Positions 9,196 to 18,297 of a stretch of 64,000 bases of DNA are shown one piece after another. This DNA is from GCA-2709075 sp038146865 (lineage in GTDB: Bacteria; Pseudomonadota; Alphaproteobacteria; MPNO01; UBA2964), in contig JAYQSL010000003.1 of NCBI GenBank assembly GCA_038146865.1, positions 1 to 64,000 of the forward strand. Reading direction: 5' to 3'. Position 1 is the stretch's first letter, and each line of letters opens with the position of its first letter. The translations under genes and the position numbers were made by a program. The notes under the pieces were generated by a model. It did not search any database, was not told the origin of the DNA, and saw only the letters and a program-made list of their open reading frames with translations.

Positions 9196-9687
9196 CTAAC
9201 GTTTTGAGAATTGGAAGCTGCGACGAGCTTTCGGTTTTCCATATTTCTTACGTTCTACAGTTCTTGGATCTCTGGTCAAGAAACCTTTCTTTTTAAGTGC
9301 CGCGCGTAGCTCAGGATCCTGATTTGTTAGAGCACGGGACAACCCATGTCGAATTGCTCCAGCCTGACCAGACAACCCACCGCCTTTAACCGTGCACCAA
9401 ACGTCAACGGAGTCCCTTCGGTTAGTAGCCTCGAGTGGCTGACAAACAATCATTCTCAGCGAAGGCCGAGCAAAATACGTTTCTAGACTTTTGTCATTAA
9501 CTGTCACAACGCCATTTCCGGGCTTTACCCATACCCGTGCGACAGCATCTTTCCGACGTCCCGTTGCATAAGATCTTCCAAGCGTGTCAATTTTAGCTTC
9601 ATAAACAATTGAAACCTCTTCGGGAAGTGATGACACGACGTCTTTAGGCAAGGCATCTCCAAGGGTTGCTCCCGTCTCTTCCGCCAT
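9196..9687 (-). CDS. rpsI: 30S ribosomal protein S9
   Basis: S9 binds the 3' major domain of 16S rRNA and its C-terminal tail reaches the P-site tRNA. The 163-residue protein has the N-terminal extension of about 35 residues usual in alphaproteobacteria, then the core starting at GRSYATGRRKDAVARVW and the conserved basic end KARRSFQFSKR. It lies one base after rplM, in the standard rplM-rpsI operon. Confidence 0.98.
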   Translation of the reverse strand: MAEETGATLGDALPKDVVSSLPEEVSIVYEAKIDTLGRSYATGRRKDAVARVWVKPGNGVVTVNDKSLETYFARPSLRMIVCQPLEATNRRDSVDVWCTVKGGGLSGQAGAIRHGLSRALTNQDPELRAALKKKGFLTRDPRTVERKKYGKPKARRSFQFSKR

Positions 9688-9688
9688 T

Positions 9689-10162
9689 CTAGACGCTCCT
9701 CTTGTTCTTTTGATTCATTTCGCCAATATCCAACACTTGCGGGGATTGAGCTTCATGAGGGTGAGAGCCACCGGCATAAATCTTCAATTTTCCGATTTGT
9801 TTTCTACCTAATTTCGTTTTGGGTAACATTCGTTCCACCGCTTTATGAATTACGCGATCTGGAAAAGGCCCTACCAAAAGTTGATCTGCGGTCCGGTTTT
9901 TAATACCCCCGGGATATCCCGTATGCCAATAATAGGTCTTGTCCTTGCGCTTATTGCCGGTTAGGACAACCTTTTCTGCATTCACAATTACAATGTTATC
10001 GCCACAATCAATATGTGGAGTGAACATTGGCTTATGCTTTCCACGAAGCATATTCGCAACAATTACGGCCAAACGCCCGAGCACCAGCCCCTCTGCGTCA
10101 ATAAGGTACCATTTAGCATCCACCTCAGACGGCTTTGCAGAATATGTATTTCCAGCCAACAT
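9689..10162 (-). CDS. rplM: 50S ribosomal protein L13
   Basis: L13 is an early-assembly 23S rRNA-binding protein. The 157-residue sequence carries the typical WYLIDAEGLVLGRLA start, LRGKHKPMFTPHIDCGDNIVIVNAEK and the GYPGGIK and MLPK segments of the family. It is the first gene of the rplM-rpsI operon, with a strong promoter 38-65 bp upstream of its ATG at 10162. Confidence 0.98.
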   Translation of the reverse strand: MLAGNTYSAKPSEVDAKWYLIDAEGLVLGRLAVIVANMLRGKHKPMFTPHIDCGDNIVIVNAEKVVLTGNKRKDKTYYWHTGYPGGIKNRTADQLLVGPFPDRVIHKAVERMLPKTKLGRKQIGKLKIYAGGSHPHEAQSPQVLDIGEMNQKNKRSV

Positions 10163-10199
10163 GTGATTACCCTTGTCAGGTCAATATTAAAACGCGCGC

Positions 10200-10227
10200 A
10201 CTATATAAAATTTAGAAAAACTGTCAA
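10200..10227 (-). promoter_or_regulatory. Sigma-70-type promoter of rplM-rpsI
   Basis: On the minus strand TTGACA (10222-10227) and TATAGT (10200-10205) are separated by 16 bp, a close match to the consensus. The downstream sequence is G+C-rich (GCGCGCG), as often found just after the start site of growth-rate-regulated ribosomal promoters; that last point is inference. Confidence 0.75.
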
Positions 10228-10364
10228 TGAAATTACTAATTTTTTCAGTGAGTTAACATAGAGGTACTTAAATACCGTTTTATTATGCTAACTCATATTC
10301 TTTAAATTGGACCTGGTCACCAACAACAACTATTCTATCTTTTAATTCGTTAGTTGGGGAATTG

Positions 10365-11399
10365 ATGAATAATCCAGAAATACCTGTAATCAACCTCGAA
10401 AACTTTGATGTCGGTACTGCCGCAGAAAAAAGACGCATAGCAGAACAATTGGATCTGGCGTGCCAAGAGGTCGGGTTCTTCGTGATCGAGGGCCATGGCG
10501 TATGCGAAGAAACGATGGCAAACACACGGATGATGGCTGAAAAATTTTTTGCCATGCCCCTTAAACAAAAACTAAAGGTCGAACGCCCTCCCCAAAAAAT
10601 AAGTAGAGGTTACAACAAATTTCAAGATCGCTCTTTGTCTTATTCAATGGGATTATCCGCGCCTCCTGACCTTCAGGAGGCCTTCGCATTCGGGCCCGAA
10701 GAATTTGATGGATCTCAATGGATCCCAGACCAACCTCAAACCGCAATGCTAGCCGGAAATAAGTGGCCCACGACACCGCCTGGGTTTCGTTCCACTATGC
10801 TCAAATACGACCAAGAAATGAGGAAACTTGGGGAACTTATGCTCGACATTCTCTCCTTGGCACTTAACATCGACAGGGAGTACTTTCGCACTAAATTTAA
10901 TCGACAATCCAGTGTTGCTAGGATGGTCCGATATCCTGCCCAAGAAGCAAAACCGAAAGCGGGACAACTAAGAGCCGGGGCCCACACAGATTACGGAACT
11001 CTTACATTTCTCAGAGGAGACCCTGTGCCCGGAGGGACTGAAATAAGAATTAAGGACGGGCGCTGGTTGGAGGTTATCAATCCCGACAAATGTTTCGTAT
11101 GCAACATTGGGGATGCATTAGCGAGGTGGAGCAACGACCGTTGGATTTCAACTCTCCACAGGGTCGGAAACCCTCCGTCGTTTGAAAACAGTGCAGATCG
11201 AATCTCAATGGTTTACTTTCATAGCCCTAATCATGACGCAGTAATTGAGTGCCTTCCAGGCTGCGAAGGTGACATAGGGCCCAAATACAACCCTATCACG
11301 TTTGCGGACCATTATCTCGGAAAGGTGATGAAAGCCGCACACCTAAGGAATAATGCGACAATAGAAGAGGCTCGGGCAAAGGATCCCGTTGAAAAATAA
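10365..11399 (+). CDS. Isopenicillin-N-synthase-family 2-oxoglutarate/Fe(II) oxygenase
   Basis: This is a non-haem iron oxygenase of about 344 residues with the DIOX_N domain (about 8-120) and the 2OG-Fe(II) oxygenase domain (about 180-300). Iron ligands are His and Asp of GAHTDYGT (about 207 and 209) and the His of STLHRVGN (about 265); the oxoglutarate-binding Arg and Ser are in DRISMVYF. The ATG at 10365 is preferred over the TTG one codon earlier because GGGGA lies 5-6 bases upstream. The substrate is unknown. It overlaps the next gene by one base. Confidence 0.88.
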   Translation: MNNPEIPVINLENFDVGTAAEKRRIAEQLDLACQEVGFFVIEGHGVCEETMANTRMMAEKFFAMPLKQKLKVERPPQKISRGYNKFQDRSLSYSMGLSAPPDLQEAFAFGPEEFDGSQWIPDQPQTAMLAGNKWPTTPPGFRSTMLKYDQEMRKLGELMLDILSLALNIDREYFRTKFNRQSSVARMVRYPAQEAKPKAGQLRAGAHTDYGTLTFLRGDPVPGGTEIRIKDGRWLEVINPDKCFVCNIGDALARWSNDRWISTLHRVGNPPSFENSADRISMVYFHSPNHDAVIECLPGCEGDIGPKYNPITFADHYLGKVMKAAHLRNNATIEEARAKDPVEK

Positions 11400-11743
11400 T
11401 GATTACTTTATTCGGAATTAAAAACTGCGATACTTGCCGAAATGCAAAAAAATGGCTCGCAGAAAATAAAATTGACTTTATTTACTTTGATCTCCGTGAA
11501 GAGACGCTAACAATCGATTTGATCTCCAAATGGAAACAATCTATCGGATTCGATGCCCTAGTTAACCGACGAGGAACCACTTGGAGGAAGCTCCCCGAGG
11601 AACTTCGAGAAAACTTTCCAACTTTGAATCCTAATAGAATTATTATGGAGAATCCCACTCTACTCAAACGGCCCATTATTGATAAGGACGGAGAGATAAG
11701 CGTCGGGTTTTCAAAGGAGATCCAGGAAAAATTATTGTCGTAA
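11399..11743 (+). CDS. Spx/ArsC-family thioredoxin-fold protein (YffB-like)
   Basis: A 114-residue protein of the ArsC/Spx/YffB family. The N terminus has FGIKNCDTCRNAKKWL with a CxxC at 10-13, followed by the family's DLREE and the NRRGTTWRKL loop, and LLKRPII near residue 90. These proteins are glutathione-dependent reductases or of unknown function; in proteobacteria most are not arsenate reductases. Its start overlaps the stop of the oxygenase gene by one base, so the pair is an operon. Function is not assigned. Confidence 0.85.
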   Translation: MITLFGIKNCDTCRNAKKWLAENKIDFIYFDLREETLTIDLISKWKQSIGFDALVNRRGTTWRKLPEELRENFPTLNPNRIIMENPTLLKRPIIDKDGEISVGFSKEIQEKLLS

Positions 11744-11759
11744 TGATCAGATAAAAGAA

Positions 11760-13007
11760 TTACTCAGCCAATGCAGCATTCTTAATCTGGTCATTTTTAA
11801 TTTTTGGCAATAAAAGCCCCCCGATAATTACAATCACCGACATTAACGCAAGAAAAGAAAAGAACCAGAAAAAGCCATCTGTCTTATCGAAGATATATCC
11901 ATTAGCAAGGAGAGCTGCACTACCTCCGCCGAGGCCAACCACAAATTTCAGGCTAAAAAGTCGCCCATGCCACTCTGAGGGCGCAAAGTGAACTAAAATA
12001 CAATTTTCAGCCGGTAAGCAGCCCGTTACTGCAATCATCATCAATGCCCCAACAAATACCAGAGGAAAGCCCTCGAGACCTAACGAAATTAAAGTTAAAG
12101 GCAGAATGAAAACAAACATTCCGATGTAAACGGATTTGGGCGAATAGCGTGATGACAAAGACCCTCCAATGATTTGTCCCAAAGCCCCAAATAAAATGAC
12201 GCCAGAAACAAAGGCTGCAGACAGGGTTCGACCAACTGAGTCATCCCAATTAAAAATTTTGACCAAAAACGACATGGTCTTGTCATATAAATTCGGAAGT
12301 CCCGTCGTAAAAGCCTGGGTAAACAGTCCCACAACCAAGACCGTTACAGTCATTACCAAAAGCACTCTAACAAGATGAGGAGCCAAAATATCCCGGAACC
12401 GAGGCTTTAATATCGAGCCTGTCCCAGATTTTATTGAGTCAATTGGTCGTGTCGTCAAAATGAAAAGAAGACCCAATCCAAGACATGCGCCTCCAGGAAC
12501 AAAAAATGCCGCCCGCCAATTTAATGTGTAAGTTAATCCAGCCGCGATAAAAGCCGATAAAGCAAGCCCAGCCGTTCCCCAAGCACCGTTGCGCCCCAAA
12601 TCAAGAGCTCTGTTTGACGCATGACGAACAACGAATGCGGTTCCGACTGGATGATAGATTGATGCAAAAAACCCAATCGATGAAAGTCCTAAAATTAACT
12701 GAGTTGAATTCTCTGAAAAACCAGTGGCGATCGTGGCTACACCTGTGCCAACCAAATAGATAGCCATCATACCCCAGCTACTCCATCGATCACTGAGCCA
12801 ACCGGCTGGGTAGGAGGCAAACCCGTATATCATGGACCCAATAAAAAAGGCCGACAACAACTCACCATAAGGTTTCGACCAAAGATCACTGAGGGTAAGC
12901 GCAATAGTCGGGTAGACCAGCATAATAACGTGATTTAGAAAATGTCCGTAATTTGCGAATTTTAACGCCCTAACAGGACTTTTAAGCTGTGAACCAAATA
13001 TTGCCAT
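11760..13007 (-). CDS. MFS transporter
   Basis: A 415-residue major facilitator superfamily protein with about 12 hydrophobic segments. The first helix region (GHFLNHVIMLVYPTIAL) and the segment FASIYHPVGTAFV resemble the fosmidomycin-resistance-type group, and the loop after helix 2 carries GWLSDRWSSWG. It probably exports or imports a small organic molecule; the substrate cannot be told. It ends 17 bases from the convergent Spx-like gene and stands upstream of cutA on the same strand. Confidence 0.85.
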   Translation of the reverse strand: MAIFGSQLKSPVRALKFANYGHFLNHVIMLVYPTIALTLSDLWSKPYGELLSAFFIGSMIYGFASYPAGWLSDRWSSWGMMAIYLVGTGVATIATGFSENSTQLILGLSSIGFFASIYHPVGTAFVVRHASNRALDLGRNGAWGTAGLALSAFIAAGLTYTLNWRAAFFVPGGACLGLGLLFILTTRPIDSIKSGTGSILKPRFRDILAPHLVRVLLVMTVTVLVVGLFTQAFTTGLPNLYDKTMSFLVKIFNWDDSVGRTLSAAFVSGVILFGALGQIIGGSLSSRYSPKSVYIGMFVFILPLTLISLGLEGFPLVFVGALMMIAVTGCLPAENCILVHFAPSEWHGRLFSLKFVVGLGGGSAALLANGYIFDKTDGFFWFFSFLALMSVIVIIGGLLLPKIKNDQIKNAALAE

Positions 13008-13041
13008 AGATTTTTGTATTCTCTAATTGCATCCGATGATG

Positions 13042-13388
13042 TCAAATTACTTCCGTGTCCTTTGTATTTTTTATAATCCACTTAAAAAACTCTTCATTTC
13101 CACTAGCTGGGTGCAACACCACTACACAAGGACATTCGTAAGAATGCTCTTTTTTTACAAATTCAGTAATTTTTTCAGATAAACCCATACCCGTTTTAAC
13201 CAATATAACACACTCTTTTTCAGCCTTTACTTCTCCTTCCCAGTTATAGAACGACTCCACTCCTCGGAAAATATTGACGCAAGCTGCGAGTTTCGACGCC
13301 ACCAACGCGTGAGCTATCGCCTTGCTTCTTTGTTGGTGGGCGCGGTCATATAGATTAACTCTATTTGATTTTGTTTTTCACACCTCAT
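13042..13388 (-). pseudogene. cutA: CutA family protein with an apparent -1 frameshift
   Basis: The 87 codons from 13305 down encode the bulk of CutA (SKLAACVNIFRGVESFYNWEG..., the end EFFKWIIKNTKDTEV), but the family normally has about 105-115 residues. Upstream, another frame starting with ATG at 13388 reads ...ELIYMTAPTNKEA and then meets a TAG; the first frame supplies KAIAHALVASKLAACVNI. Together they make a full CutA N terminus if one base is missing near 13320-13325 (GCAAGG where GCAAAGG would restore the frame). CutA forms trimers linked to divalent metal tolerance. This may be a true disruption or a sequencing error in a short homopolymer. Confidence 0.75.
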
Positions 13389-13498
13389 GCTTATTGCTTA
13401 TCCGAATCACTTCTAGTAGTGTCAAGTGCAAACATTCTAAATCCCTGGGGGGGGATCTACTAGAATGGAAATGAACGCCATAATAGGGGGATAGGCGT

Positions 13499-13771
13499 GT
13501 GAATTTCATTGGAAAAAAACAAGAGAGCGAGTTTAAGTCGTTCTCCAGCCCGACAGCTTTGCAAAGAAAATGGCTGAGGGCCGGCCTAAAGCGCCCTGGG
13601 GGAAACCTGCCCCTGTTTGATAGGAATGGCAAAAGAATTCCAATCCAAACGATCCAATCATGCATTAATCAAAGATGGGCCGAACCTTGGTTTGACAGCC
13701 CATTGGCACCGGATTGGCATGTCTGCAGAATAACTCACCTGGGACGTGAGATAGCCATCGATAATGACTAG
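13499..13771 (+). CDS. Conserved small hypothetical protein
   Basis: A 90-residue soluble protein starting at GTG 13499 with a G-rich Shine-Dalgarno stretch about 9 bases upstream. The core (QRKWLRAGLKRPGGNLPLF, INQRWAEPWFDSP, PDWHVCRITHLGREI) resembles small conserved hypothetical proteins that I recall from many alphaproteobacteria; the C-terminal half suggests a small winged-helix-like fold, which is only a guess. The stop overlaps the 3' end of the convergent MFS gene by 4 bases. No function can be assigned. Confidence 0.65.
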   Translation: MNFIGKKQESEFKSFSSPTALQRKWLRAGLKRPGGNLPLFDRNGKRIPIQTIQSCINQRWAEPWFDSPLAPDWHVCRITHLGREIAIDND

Positions 13772-14973
13772 CTGACAACCTTTTCTCTGCCAGAAAACAT
13801 TTTTAGGATAAACAGGAACAGGATTGCTCCAAATCCTACACAGTAAAATCCCGCGCTTATCCCAGAGAATTGGACAACAGTCCCCAATAACACTGGAATA
13901 AAAACGTTCAAAACTTGGTGGCAGGTCATACGAAGCCCGATTACCCTACCCTGAAACTCATAATTCACCTGTTTTGATAGAACCACTAATAACAAAGCGA
14001 CACTAACTGCCAAACAAAAACCCCTTACTGCAGACATAACAAAAAGAAACCAAATATTTGTTGAAATTGGAATTAGCGCGATCGACAGGATAGAAAGTCC
14101 CGTTGTTATAAATAATAAATTTTCTTCTTTAACAAAAATTGTTAAACGGCCGGTCCATACTGCTGCAATGCCGGCGAGTCCATTCATGGCAATAAGCAGT
14201 CCTATGAATGCCTCAGAAATACCAGCGTTCCCAAGATAAACCGTATAAAAAGAATTCTGCATACTTGACCCTACTTGGCGCATCGAAGTGATTGCCATCA
14301 AAGTGGCAACCGCAGGGATCGCCATGAGTTTGAATGTAGAAATGTAATCCTCTAAACTGGGCAGAACCCCCTTTATACCAGGATGATTTTTAAAATTTTT
14401 TTGATTAATCGCTGACGGAGGTAGTAAGCAAACAGCGACCAAAGTCCCTGCCCCCCAGATCGACATCGCCAAAAAGCCACCGTTACCGCCAAAAATCTCC
14501 ACCATTAGCCCGGCAAAAGGCGGACCTAACAAAGTTCCAACCCTTGTCGCTGCAATCATTCGGCCTGAATAAACCGCTTTTCCTTTGAAAACTTGATTTG
14601 TTAACGTCTGCGCCCCTGACCAACAAATTGACTCTGAAAGCCCGCCCACTAATTGCAAACACAGAATAAAGGGAAGCCATCCGGCTTGGGGGTATAAAAG
14701 AGGCACTGCCGACGCCATAGCAGAAAAAATTATCATTACGCGCCTTGTGCCCAGTCGATCCATAAGAGCGCCACCTTGTATCGAGAAAAACAAAGGCCCA
14801 AGGTAACGTGTCCCGATTACCATCCCTATTAAAAATGGTTCCATACCAAGTGCTGCTAGCCAAAGCGGTATCGCGATCGGGGCAATGTCCGCTACACTAT
14901 TGCTGAAAGCTGCCGCCGTGTAGACAGTACATTCTTTCCGCGCCCGTACCTTGCCTTTAAGAAAAGCTCTCAT
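13768..14973 (-). CDS. MFS transporter
   Basis: This 401-residue protein has about 12 hydrophobic segments in the two six-helix bundles of the major facilitator superfamily. The helix 2-3 loop carries GGALMDRLGTRRVM, the typical MFS motif A (GxLaDrxGrkxxl). A central basic loop lies near residue 200-215. The likely role is export of a small molecule; the substrate is unknown. It is transcribed toward the 90-residue hypothetical gene, with a 4-base convergent overlap, and is not related closely to the MFS gene at 11.8 kb. Confidence 0.85.
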   Translation of the reverse strand: MRAFLKGKVRARKECTVYTAAAFSNSVADIAPIAIPLWLAALGMEPFLIGMVIGTRYLGPLFFSIQGGALMDRLGTRRVMIIFSAMASAVPLLYPQAGWLPFILCLQLVGGLSESICWSGAQTLTNQVFKGKAVYSGRMIAATRVGTLLGPPFAGLMVEIFGGNGGFLAMSIWGAGTLVAVCLLPPSAINQKNFKNHPGIKGVLPSLEDYISTFKLMAIPAVATLMAITSMRQVGSSMQNSFYTVYLGNAGISEAFIGLLIAMNGLAGIAAVWTGRLTIFVKEENLLFITTGLSILSIALIPISTNIWFLFVMSAVRGFCLAVSVALLLVVLSKQVNYEFQGRVIGLRMTCHQVLNVFIPVLLGTVVQFSGISAGFYCVGFGAILFLFILKMFSGREKVVS

Positions 14974-15091
14974 TTATGAAATATTAAGTTTATGAATTTT
15001 AGATACTCATACACAATACAAAACTATCTAACCAAATTAAGATGCGAGATAGTCTTGTTACAAAGATTACGAAATATAATAAGAGGCAGTA

Positions 15092-15168
15092 TGGTCGGAG
15101 CGGCGGGATTCGAACCCACGACCCCCACACCCCCAGTGTGGTGCGCTACCAGACTGCGCTACGCTCCG
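15092..15168 (-). tRNA. tRNA-Pro (GGG)
   Basis: The reverse complement folds as a 77-nt tRNA: acceptor CGGAGCG/CGCTCCG, D arm GCGCAGTCTGGTAGCGC, anticodon arm CCACA-CTGGGGG-TGTGG with anticodon GGG, T arm GTGGG-TTCGAAT-CCCGC, discriminator A and an encoded CCA end (15092-15094). All stems pair. Confidence 0.97.
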
Positions 15169-15232
15169 AATGCGGCTATAAATAAAGCTACTACTAGAGA
15201 TACGCAACGCAAAACTTTCCTAGAAAATCCGG

Positions 15233-15670
15233 TTAAGAACTCCGGAGGTAATCTCGCAGTTCCTCTAGTTCATCAACGATTTCCTTAATTTGTTCTTTTT
15301 TAGAAACCGTTAGATCTTCTTGATTATCTCGACCTCTAAGGATTTCTGAAGGTGACAAGGCCTTTATACGATCAGGTGCTTCCTTGTTCTGATCCTTTAA
15401 TAGTTTTTGGACCCCCTTTATGGTGTATCCATCATCGTATAATAAACTCTTAATTTTCCTAAGCAAATCGAGGTCTTCTGGTCTATAATACCGCCGTCCG
15501 CCCCCACGCTTAAGCGGCTTGATCGAACTAAATTTTGCCTCCCAAAATCTCAAAACATGGGTTGGGACCTGCAGCTCTTTTGAAACCTCGCTGATCGTTC
15601 GAAACGCAAATGCCGATTTTCCTAAGCTCATTCCTTCATCAGCTTCTATGGTGCGCATCTTAGAAGTCAT
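15233..15670 (-). CDS. MerR-family transcriptional regulator
   Basis: A 145-residue regulator with an N-terminal MerR helix-turn-helix at about 22-90: AFRTISEVSKELQVPTHVLRFWE, then the wing GGGRRYYRPEDLDLL. The C-terminal third is charged and probably forms the dimerisation coiled coil. No cysteine effector site is seen. It overlaps the ihfA stop by 4 bases; the ihfA-merR pair behind fabH is a conserved alphaproteobacterial arrangement. Its targets are unknown. Confidence 0.9.
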   Translation of the reverse strand: MTSKMRTIEADEGMSLGKSAFAFRTISEVSKELQVPTHVLRFWEAKFSSIKPLKRGGGRRYYRPEDLDLLRKIKSLLYDDGYTIKGVQKLLKDQNKEAPDRIKALSPSEILRGRDNQEDLTVSKKEQIKEIVDELEELRDYLRSS

Positions 15671-15969
15671 GAACCGTTAAAGCTGTTCATTCGTTGCTTC
15701 AATATATTGGAGGCCCTGAAGACAAGAACCTTGCGAGCGGTAATAGGAGCTTCTTCTCCAGTTTTTGGATTACGTCCTATCCGCTCATTTTTTTGACGTA
15801 CCCCGAAGCTGCCAAATGAGGAAATCTTCACTCCCTCTCCCATCACAAGAGCTTCGGAGATCTCATAGAGAACTTCGTCTACAAATTCGGAAGACTCTAG
15901 ACGAGACAGACCAATTTGCTGATAAACAGCTTCACTCAAGTGAGCCCTGGTAACTGTTTCTTTCGCCAT
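15667..15969 (-). CDS. ihfA: Integration host factor subunit alpha
   Basis: A 100-residue DNA-bending protein of the HU/IHF family. The signature GVKISSFGSFGVRQKNERIGRNPKTGE (about 46-72) is intact with the intercalating proline arm (RNPKTGE). The N terminus MAKETVTRAHL is typical of the alpha subunit. It would pair with IhfB, not in the window, for chromosome architecture and recombination or promoter looping. GGAGG precedes the ATG at 15969. Confidence 0.95.
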   Translation of the reverse strand: MAKETVTRAHLSEAVYQQIGLSRLESSEFVDEVLYEISEALVMGEGVKISSFGSFGVRQKNERIGRNPKTGEEAPITARKVLVFRASNILKQRMNSFNGS

Positions 15970-16059
15970 AACACCTCCCTCGAAAAAAGGTACAGGAAAC
16001 TGCAGGTTTCAGTCAACAAAAACGGGGCGACCTCGATAAACCCGATGATATTGAACCCC

Positions 16060-17040
16060 TTACCAGCGGACTAGCGATGCACCCCAGGTGAACCCCCCAC
16101 CCATTGCCTCCAGGGCAAGTAAATCTCCACCTTTAATTCGTCCATCACCCACCGCCTCTGTCAGCGCCAAAGGAATTGACGCCGCTGATGTGTTTGCGTG
16201 CCTGTCCAAAGTTACGACCACCTTTTCCGAGGGAAGACCAATTTTTTTTGCAGTACTCTCAAGAATGCGTCTATTCGCTTGGTGAGGCACAAGCCAGTCG
16301 AGGTCATCTGGCTCTAATTCATTTTCCTTAAGGATGGCTTCTAAGACACTCGACATGTTTGTCACAGCATGCCGAAAAACCTCCTTGCCTTCCATTCTTA
16401 GATGCCCGACAGTCATGGTCGATGAAGGACCGCCATCCACATGCAATAGGTTTTGATAACGACCATCAGAGCGTATTTGAGTTGATAAGATCCCAGCCAA
16501 TTCTGATCCCGGGACAGATCTAAGGACAACAGCACCAGCTCCATCCCCGAATAAAACACTTGTCCGCCGATCCTCCCAATCTAATATTCTCGAGATGGTC
16601 TCCGCTCCTATAACGAGGGCATTATTTGATTGTCCGACGCGAATGAAATTATCTGCTACAGTTAAGGCATAAATAAACCCGGTACATACAGCCTGTACAT
16701 CAAATGCGGCTCCCCTCGTAATTCCCAGGTCTGCCTGAACCTTCGTTGCCGTTGCAGGAAAGGTTTTATCAGGAGTTGCTGTGGCCAAAACTATTAAGTC
16801 AATCTCAGAAGCAAGAACCCCTGCATGGTTCAAAGCTGCCTTTGCCGCTTTAACTGCCAAATCTGAAGTCAGCTCATTCTTTGCGGCAATTCTCCGTTCA
16901 GATATACCTGTTCGTTGTCGGATCCACTCATCAGAAGTGTCTAAAGTTTCTGATAACTCCTTATTCGTTATAACACGTTCAGGGAGATAGGCTCCGCACC
17001 CTGCCAATTTAGATTTGAACGGCATAGACTGAGGGCTCAA
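16060..17040 (-). CDS. fabH: 3-oxoacyl-ACP synthase III FabH
   Basis: FabH condenses acetyl-CoA with malonyl-ACP to start fatty-acid chains. The 326 residues include the catalytic triad: C119 in VQAVCTGF, the His of VPHQANRR (about 253) and the Asn of RHANTSAAS (about 283), and end with GGGFTWGASLVRW. The TTG start at 17040 overlaps the plsX stop; an in-frame ATG at 17025 is an alternative and would give 321 residues. It belongs to the plsX-fabH-ihfA operon and links phospholipid precursors to chain initiation. Confidence 0.96.
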   Translation of the reverse strand: MSPQSMPFKSKLAGCGAYLPERVITNKELSETLDTSDEWIRQRTGISERRIAAKNELTSDLAVKAAKAALNHAGVLASEIDLIVLATATPDKTFPATATKVQADLGITRGAAFDVQAVCTGFIYALTVADNFIRVGQSNNALVIGAETISRILDWEDRRTSVLFGDGAGAVVLRSVPGSELAGILSTQIRSDGRYQNLLHVDGGPSSTMTVGHLRMEGKEVFRHAVTNMSSVLEAILKENELEPDDLDWLVPHQANRRILESTAKKIGLPSEKVVVTLDRHANTSAASIPLALTEAVGDGRIKGGDLLALEAMGGGFTWGASLVRW

Positions 17041-18071
17041 TTTGTTTTCTGCCCTTTCCGCTCGACATAACCGTCTAATTCTTCGGTTATGATATCATTT
17101 AAGCCGTTCTTTACCATGTCAACACTAACCCCGATGGCATTGGAAAATCCAAAGTCATCAGTAGATCCATGACTTTTTACGACTATTCCGTTTAACCCGA
17201 GAAATGTAGCACCATTATAGATTCGTGGATCAATCCTCGCCTTTAAACGCTTAAATGCATTTCTAGCTAAAAGTCCTACCAGCTTTGATCCTCCCGAACT
17301 TTTAAAAGCTTCACGCAGGTATTCAGTATATAATTGTACCGTCCCTTCAATAGCCTTCAACATCAGATTTCCGGTGAAGCCATCGATTACGAAAACATCT
17401 ACTGTTCCGGCTCCAACGTCATCTCCCTCAACAAAACCACGAAAGTCAAATGGAAAATCCGAGTCGCGAAAAAGAACTGCGGCCTGCTTGACCACATCGC
17501 CGCCCTTTATTTCCTCTTCTCCAACATTCAAGAGGCCTACAGTGGGGATTTTAATTCCCAAAAGGGACTTAACATAAGCCGCACCCAATACACCAAACTG
17601 AAGAAGGTTATTGGCGTTACATTCTATATTTGCCCCCAAATCCAACATCGCACTCTGCCCTTTTTGAGTAGGGCATAGAGCACAAATCGCTGGCCGATCA
17701 ATCCCGGGCAACATCCTTAATGTCAATTTAGACATAGCCATTAGGGCCCCGGTATTGCCCGCCGAGACAACACATTGAGCTTCTCCGTCTTTAACCGCAT
17801 TAATTGCCAACTGCATGCTAGATTTTCGCCCTTGCCTAATGGCAATCGATGGTTTGTCGTCTCCCGACACGAATTCTTCAGTGTGAACTACGTTCGACAC
17901 AGCCTGAAGCTTGGGGTGTTCATCGAGCAAAGGACCTATCTTGCTCTGGTCTCCAAAGATTAAAAAAGTTGCTTCTGGATACCTTTTTCCAGCAAGCGCG
18001 GCGCCGTTTATGACAATATCAGGGGCCCTGTCACCACCCATTGCGTCTAGAGCTATAGTAATATTCCTCAT
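17037..18071 (-). CDS. plsX: Phosphate acyltransferase PlsX
   Basis: PlsX makes acyl-phosphate from acyl-ACP, the first step of the PlsX/PlsY route to lysophosphatidic acid. The 344-residue length is normal. Visible signatures are IALDAMGGDRAPD (6-18), the VVSAGNTGALMA segment near 105-116 and GANIECNANNLLQFG. It lies 43 bp after rpmF and overlaps fabH by 4 bases, giving the usual rpmF-plsX-fabH unit. The protein is expected to be membrane-peripheral. Confidence 0.96.
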   Translation of the reverse strand: MRNITIALDAMGGDRAPDIVINGAALAGKRYPEATFLIFGDQSKIGPLLDEHPKLQAVSNVVHTEEFVSGDDKPSIAIRQGRKSSMQLAINAVKDGEAQCVVSAGNTGALMAMSKLTLRMLPGIDRPAICALCPTQKGQSAMLDLGANIECNANNLLQFGVLGAAYVKSLLGIKIPTVGLLNVGEEEIKGGDVVKQAAVLFRDSDFPFDFRGFVEGDDVGAGTVDVFVIDGFTGNLMLKAIEGTVQLYTEYLREAFKSSGGSKLVGLLARNAFKRLKARIDPRIYNGATFLGLNGIVVKSHGSTDDFGFSNAIGVSVDMVKNGLNDIITEELDGYVERKGQKTN

Positions 18072-18114
18072 CGGATCGAAGCCCTAAATTCAGCCTTAGA
18101 GAGGCAGAACTTTT

Positions 18115-18297
18115 TCAGACTTCCTTCGCTTCTGCCACCGATCGGTCGTCGTACTGCCCACATGCATCACAAACATGGTGAGGGCGTTTTAACTCCCCAC
18201 AGTTTGGGCACTCGATTACTCCAGAAGCACTGAGCGCGTGATGCGCCCTTCTCATGTTCCGCTTGGATTTTGATGTTTTCTTCTTAGGTACAGCCAT
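18115..18297 (-). CDS. rpmF: 50S ribosomal protein L32
   Basis: A 60-residue zinc-ribbon ribosomal protein. It starts MAVPKKKTSKSKRNMRRAHH and has the two CxxC pairs (CPNC and CDAC) that bind zinc, so it is the zinc-containing C+ form and not a zinc-independent paralogue. It sits between the DUF177 gene and plsX in the same orientation, the typical order. Confidence 0.98.
   Translation of the reverse strand: MAVPKKKTSKSKRNMRRAHHALSASGVIECPNCGELKRPHHVCDACGQYDDRSVAEAKEV

Noticed and set aside
13378..13665. A 95-codon minus-strand ORF
   Set aside because: It is antisense to the conserved 90-residue gene and would run through its core; composition is not protein-like.
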